NCBI RefSeq assembly: GCF_014839805.1
Contig: NC_051140.1
Coordinates: 15,955,826-16,019,825, forward strand
Source of the DNA: Manduca sexta
Lineage: Eukaryota > Arthropoda > Insecta > Lepidoptera > Sphingidae
Reading direction: 5' to 3'
Length of the DNA: 64,000 bases
Shown piece by piece: positions 54,801 to 60,800 of the stretch (the first letter of the stretch is position 1; each line of letters starts with the position of its first letter). The translations under genes and the position numbers were made by a program. The notes under the pieces were generated by a model. It was not told the origin of the DNA. It saw only the letters and a program-made list of their open reading frames with translations, and made no database searches.

Positions 54801-57800
54801 AGACTGTTACTGCACTATAAATTCTTTACGGGACGTTAGACAAGACTCCATATCATCAAATGTTTAGCAGCAAAATTAACCAACATAATAAATGTTGGTT
54901 GTCAACGGTGGGGGGGATGTGTATAATGAGAAAATGTCCAACATTATTACGTCTTGATATAATAAATTAATAGAAAACTTGAGACAATTTTCTTCCTGCA
55001 TACTTCCTGACGTTCACTTAACTCGCATTAGAGACAATAGACTCTATCTCCCCAACTGGTCGACAAATACAATAAATGTCAATTCAAATTGATTGTCACC
55101 ATTTAAACACTATCGAGTTAATGTGGTACAATCGGACACCTGGGTGACAGCAGATATATTCTCGCTACAACTAAATGTGCCCAATTGTATTCATTCTGTT
55201 CACGTGATCTGAATGGTACAATTCCTGGTTATACTCAACGCTTATAGTACAAAATTACCATCTATCATGTTGAAACTGGATAATAGAGACAAAGAACAAA
55301 GGACTTGTCGAAGGTTTTTTATATCTTTGTTTGCAGCATCCGCTCTCATAAAAAATGAGGCTTTTCGTTTCCTGGTTTGTTCCGCTACGGGTCTAATTCA
55401 GAAATGACTGCAAAAAGTAGGTAATTTAACATTCATGAAAGTTTATATGGACTCGTAATTCCAACGTTGGAATAAAACCGAAGTTCCACACAAAGCCTGT
55501 AATAGAAGAAACTTCAAAGGCAATTACTTCCAGACAAGAAATAATAATCACGCAACACGCAAAGTTAACATCAAATATTTTAGATCACATATCGTACGAA
55601 CATTACTATAAATATGGGTTTTAAAAAGTTTAAGGCCGACATACAATACCAATTTATCAAAATACGTAGTTACAGCGAACAAGTAGAAAACAATATATTT
55701 TTACAAATTCACAAATAATAAAAAATAACAATGAGTCTTTTTATCTGTTTTATTTTAATAAGATACTGGTTTAGTCTTATTTTAGATACTTTGGAAATGT
55801 TTTTCCTTACTACCATGTAATTGCACGTTTTATGTTGTTCGAAGACAGACGTTCTTCACAGTTAATATTATATGTTTATGCCTCGCAATTTACTTATTTC
55901 AGCAATTTAGTATATATTCCAACTCCATACACACAAACAACACTAACAAAGGCTGTTTAAATTGTAGGATTTCTTAAAAATCTGAAGATGACCATAGCAG
56001 CGATTCTGAATTACGTGCAAAGGTCAGGCTATAATTCTTTCCAATCCATAGTCATTTTTGGTGATGTAGAAGCATATTCCTATGGGTTCAAAGTCACCAG
56101 TTTTACTCGAGATGATACGATTGATAGGAGAGCCAAACAGTGTAGAGTTGTCTAGCTCGTGCGTTATATACTGTCTACTGAACCATAGACTATGCGCTCT
56201 TTGTGATTCTACAAGCATCATTTGGTGATATAAGAGCAAAATTGTTGGTGAGTGCTAAATTTGCTGTTATTGCTCTTCGATCGGGAATGACCTAACATTC
56301 ATGTGACAATCTACTATCATCATAAGAAATTTTATTCCACAGCAATATATAACCAACTTCTAAGCACAAAATAAGGCAATGGACAAAAATTCTTAAGGAA
56401 AGCAAAAACGTGGTCATCTCAAACAAACCTAGTGATGTCTTGTGATCAATAGAGCAAAAAGTATTGGGAAGACTTGGAGCGATATCAAATGAGAAGCTCA
56501 AGAATGATCGAAATTGTGTCACTGTGGGAGCCCCTGCCCCACCCAGAAGACATAAATGATGAGACACGGAGTCAAAAGGAAAAGAAAGGGTATCATTGTT
56601 TAGGTGTATGGTTTTTTACTGTTTACGGTTAAACTACATACGTAATTTTGTTCAATGTTATATAATTTTTTCGTCTCCAAAAAGGTGATTACAGTGGTTA
56701 AAAATATACCGATTTGAGTCACACCTCTATAAACAACCTTTATATTCAGAATTTATTAGCAATAAATCATATAAGTGTATAATATGATATGATAATATGA
56801 TTTACAATACCTTCAAAGGCATCACAACGGTTAATTATCACTTGCAAAAACGCGTGGCGAGAGTATATTTTTAGACGCATCATGTGACTGCGCCTGAACC
56901 ACACGAGCCTTATAGGCACTTACGTTTATAGTCAATGCAAAATTATCGACACATTGTGAATGTACATCGCTTTGATGGTCATAATTGGAATATTGACTCT
57001 ATTTTCTTTCTTTATTCAATCGTGTAAATATAAATATTCTAAAATGGTTATTCTCGTCCACTATATATTGTTGACAAAGATGACATTAATATTTTATGAC
57101 TTGTGGTGAATATTAAAAAAATTAGGACCTAATTTATAAGATTTCGATCATTTTTGACGTTATGTTAACATTCCTTAAAGTAATACAAAATACTTGTCTA
57201 TTTTTGCACGACTTCACAATTGCGCCCAACCCATCAGCACATGTGACGTCCAATTAATACAAAGCTAAAATTACAGATCTCGCCTCATCAACGCCACTTA
57301 CGGGAGCGTTCATATAATCGAAAAGGCTAACTCTTAAGTGGTCTAAATTTAGACGCGCAACGAGTAAGCCGCGAATTGAGAGTCTTGTGACCGCATCGTA
57401 TGTCAATTGATAGTTTTATTTTTAAACCTCATATCTAAAGTGTCGCTCACACTTGCAAACCAACAGAGTTTGTAAACAACGCGTGACATAATCAAAATAT
57501 TAGCGATTGTCTCCTTATCGGTGTATTTATGTATTGGTTGTGTATGAAACAAATGTGTCAACTGTGAATGATGAACTATTTTCGAATTCGATGCACGTTG
57601 CTACTCGAATATCACATCAGATAAAACTGCACTCGAGTAATCACAAAGGAGTTCATGAGACACTGAGAAATTGATCCCGAAATTATATAAAATTTAAATT
57701 TCAAAAATTGTATCCTTTAGTTTTAAGCATCATCAGCTCCTACAGTCCCAGAAAAATCGTGCATGCGCTGTCGACCTTTGCGATAACAAGAGGGTGTTTA

Positions 57801-60800
57801 GAAAAGAAGGAGAAGCCGCTTCAACAATGTATGCCTTTATAATTAGAATACTTAATTTATTTAACTGGCTTACAAATTATTCTTCCTTAATAACCGGTGT
57901 TATTTGTTTGTAAACACTAACCACGGTTTTATCGACCATAGCTAATCTAAACTGTAACTCGTCCTACAGTACCAAATTGTACATCACAGGTTAATAGACT
58001 TTAAAGGACGGTCATTGTGTCCACACGCTAGGTACCCGAACAATGAAAGTGCAGACATTACCTGCTTCCCTTAACAATTGCAGACTATCAATATTTTAGT
58101 CATAGAAGCCACGCAAGACTCCAGTCATAAAGAAAGTTGTCACTTACTTACATAAATAGCTATTCAATAAATGCGGTTTGTATATTTTACATTTTTACAA
58201 AGCAAACGTTCGCGTTTTACTTTTTTTAGTTTATGCTATCATAGTAAACAGTTTTAATAGTGTGTTTTAGTGGTCCTTACGATAGCTTAAGGTCCATAAC
58301 TTATCCCACGCCCTATTCAAAAGTGTTCTTAGATCATGGGACAGAGTAATGTCAGTATAATTGGTAACGTTTCAGTAGGTAACAACATAGATCTAAGATC
58401 GCAAATCCACTTATTTCTTCAACATCTATACCATAAAATAATATTATACATATCTTTGAATATAGATAGGTGTCGGACCTACAGCGGTGATGTACTTTCC
58501 AAATGTTACCCCAACAATGACGCAATGGAAAGGTCAGGTGCTATCACGTGATTTATTTCATTTATATCATTTATCTACAGACGCTTTTGTGGCCTTCGTA
58601 TCCGCTTTGTATTCCCAATTTTTTGAGGATCTTACTACTGCATATAAATACTGAAAATATACGTGAATGAAGAAAACAGAAGCCATCTAAAATCACATTA
58701 ATATTATAAAAAAATCTTATTATGAGTTATTTTGTGCATAAAAAAATACTTCAAAATTGGTATACCAGTTACATGGAGATTCAGTGAAGCGAAACTCATC
58801 ACCGCATGGAATCCTGACATTGAACGACTTACAACCGAAAGTACTATCACCAACTCGGTGACGTAAAAGTTTACAGCTATCGCGGCTCACGTGATGCGGA
58901 TTTCGAAACTATACAAACACAGCTTACCCAATAATAAACACTCAATCAAGAGAAATCCCGATTGATGGATATAATAAATAGTCATTTTCTAACGATTCTG
59001 AAACTTTATGATGGAATAAAAATAATGGGGCAGAAGTGATGTTGACCGGTGGTGACCTAGTGCGCTATTTCAGTAGGGAGTCGTATAATTACAAGCGAGG
59101 CCATTCCAAGATCATGGTAGACGAAAAATCTATTAATAACTTATTATTAATATTAGTAATATATTAGAAATTATAGGCAACAAAGGACATTAAGGTTATG
59201 GAATAGACTGTGTCCAGGAATTAGTGGATACAGAAATAAATAACATTTTATGCTATTTTTAACTTTAATAAAACACAATTTTTAAAACATACAATGAGCT
59301 AGCGAAACGACCTGCAGTTTGCAGTGTCAGCAGGCAACATGGCACCAACCGACTTTCTAATCAGTTGCAAGTGCCAGATGTGCATGAATTGCGAACGGGA
59401 GCGAAACACGTGACGCGGTTTTGCGAATGTGTCAATTAAAACACAAATGAATGCGTAAAAGTCACGTGCTCCCGCCGGGCGTTCCGCTGCGTGCCAACAG
59501 ATGGCAGCGGAAAGAATTATAGTTTCCGCAATGCTACTACAATGTTGACGAACTCTGGCGTACAGGTAGGAAACCGTTATATACTTAGGGTAATGATAAA
59601 TTATATATCGCGTTTTTCATGAAATACAACAAAGTTTAAAATAGTTACAAAACAATAAGAACTGTTTTTAAACAACCTGGACCCTTATTCTGTATGATAG
59701 TGTGAACGCGTAACGCGGCCGTGTCATGTTATCTTCGAGAAATGTGCGTGGAATGGTATTCTGTAAGCTAAATTTCTATAGTCCTAAACATGATGCGTTG
59801 TGTTCCGTGCTTGTTACACACTTTTAAAATAACGTGCGGGATAGAGAATAAGGTCCCTGAATGTATCCAAATCACTTAAAATAGTAAATGTTGTGTACCT
59901 TATATTATGGTTTTTATACTTGATTTATATTGCAAGATAGAGTACATTCCCAAAATTTCGGTTGAATGCTATTACTGTTTGGCGAAGCAAAAGGTCCTCT
60001 GGTATGCGTGGAATTGTCTTCCCTATGCTAGAAATATGAAAGTTGTGCGTTTATTGTAGAGTCGAAAGGTTGGTATAAAAAATCCATTAATCATACAAAA
60101 AACATAATTTTTACGACACAATACGATAAAAATATATAACGGTGATATACCAACATATAAGAGAAATATTTAAATAAGTCATTACTAAGCATTAGGTTTC
60201 TGTACCCGAAATATTTAATTTTAGATTTTCGTTTATGTGTTTTACACACATACATAGTCAGTGGCACAACTGTTGCACCCACTTCCCGCCATATGTATTC
60301 CGTCCCATGATATGTTAGAGGCGAGCCTGTCGCCATATCGGGCACAAACTCTAGACACCGGGCTTATACTGAGTAGAAAAACCCACTGTCACCTTGCCCA
60401 ACCCGGAGTTCAGACCCGAGACCACAGTACTGCTGTCGTATCGTAATACCACTAAGGCAATCAGTTATGTATATTTGGCTGGTCCTTATTTAGAAACCTT
60501 ACTGTCTAGTATTTAAAATAGTTATAAGTTACCTACTACAATAATTTAAATTCCATTCGAAACGATATTTAACCCGAGTATCCGGATTCAATAAACCGAT
60601 TCAATCTAGAAATTCGGGTAGAGCTTTATAAACTGATTAAATAAGACATGAAAGTTTCCATTGGAAGAAAGCCATTTTGGAGGTAGAAATGTGGGAATTA
60701 GTATTGAGGCTTTGAGTTGTTAAAATGTCTGTCTGCTCATTTTTATCTTTTTTGCCCAAAAGTACGATTCCCGATAATCTATCCATCATTTTTGGACTTA

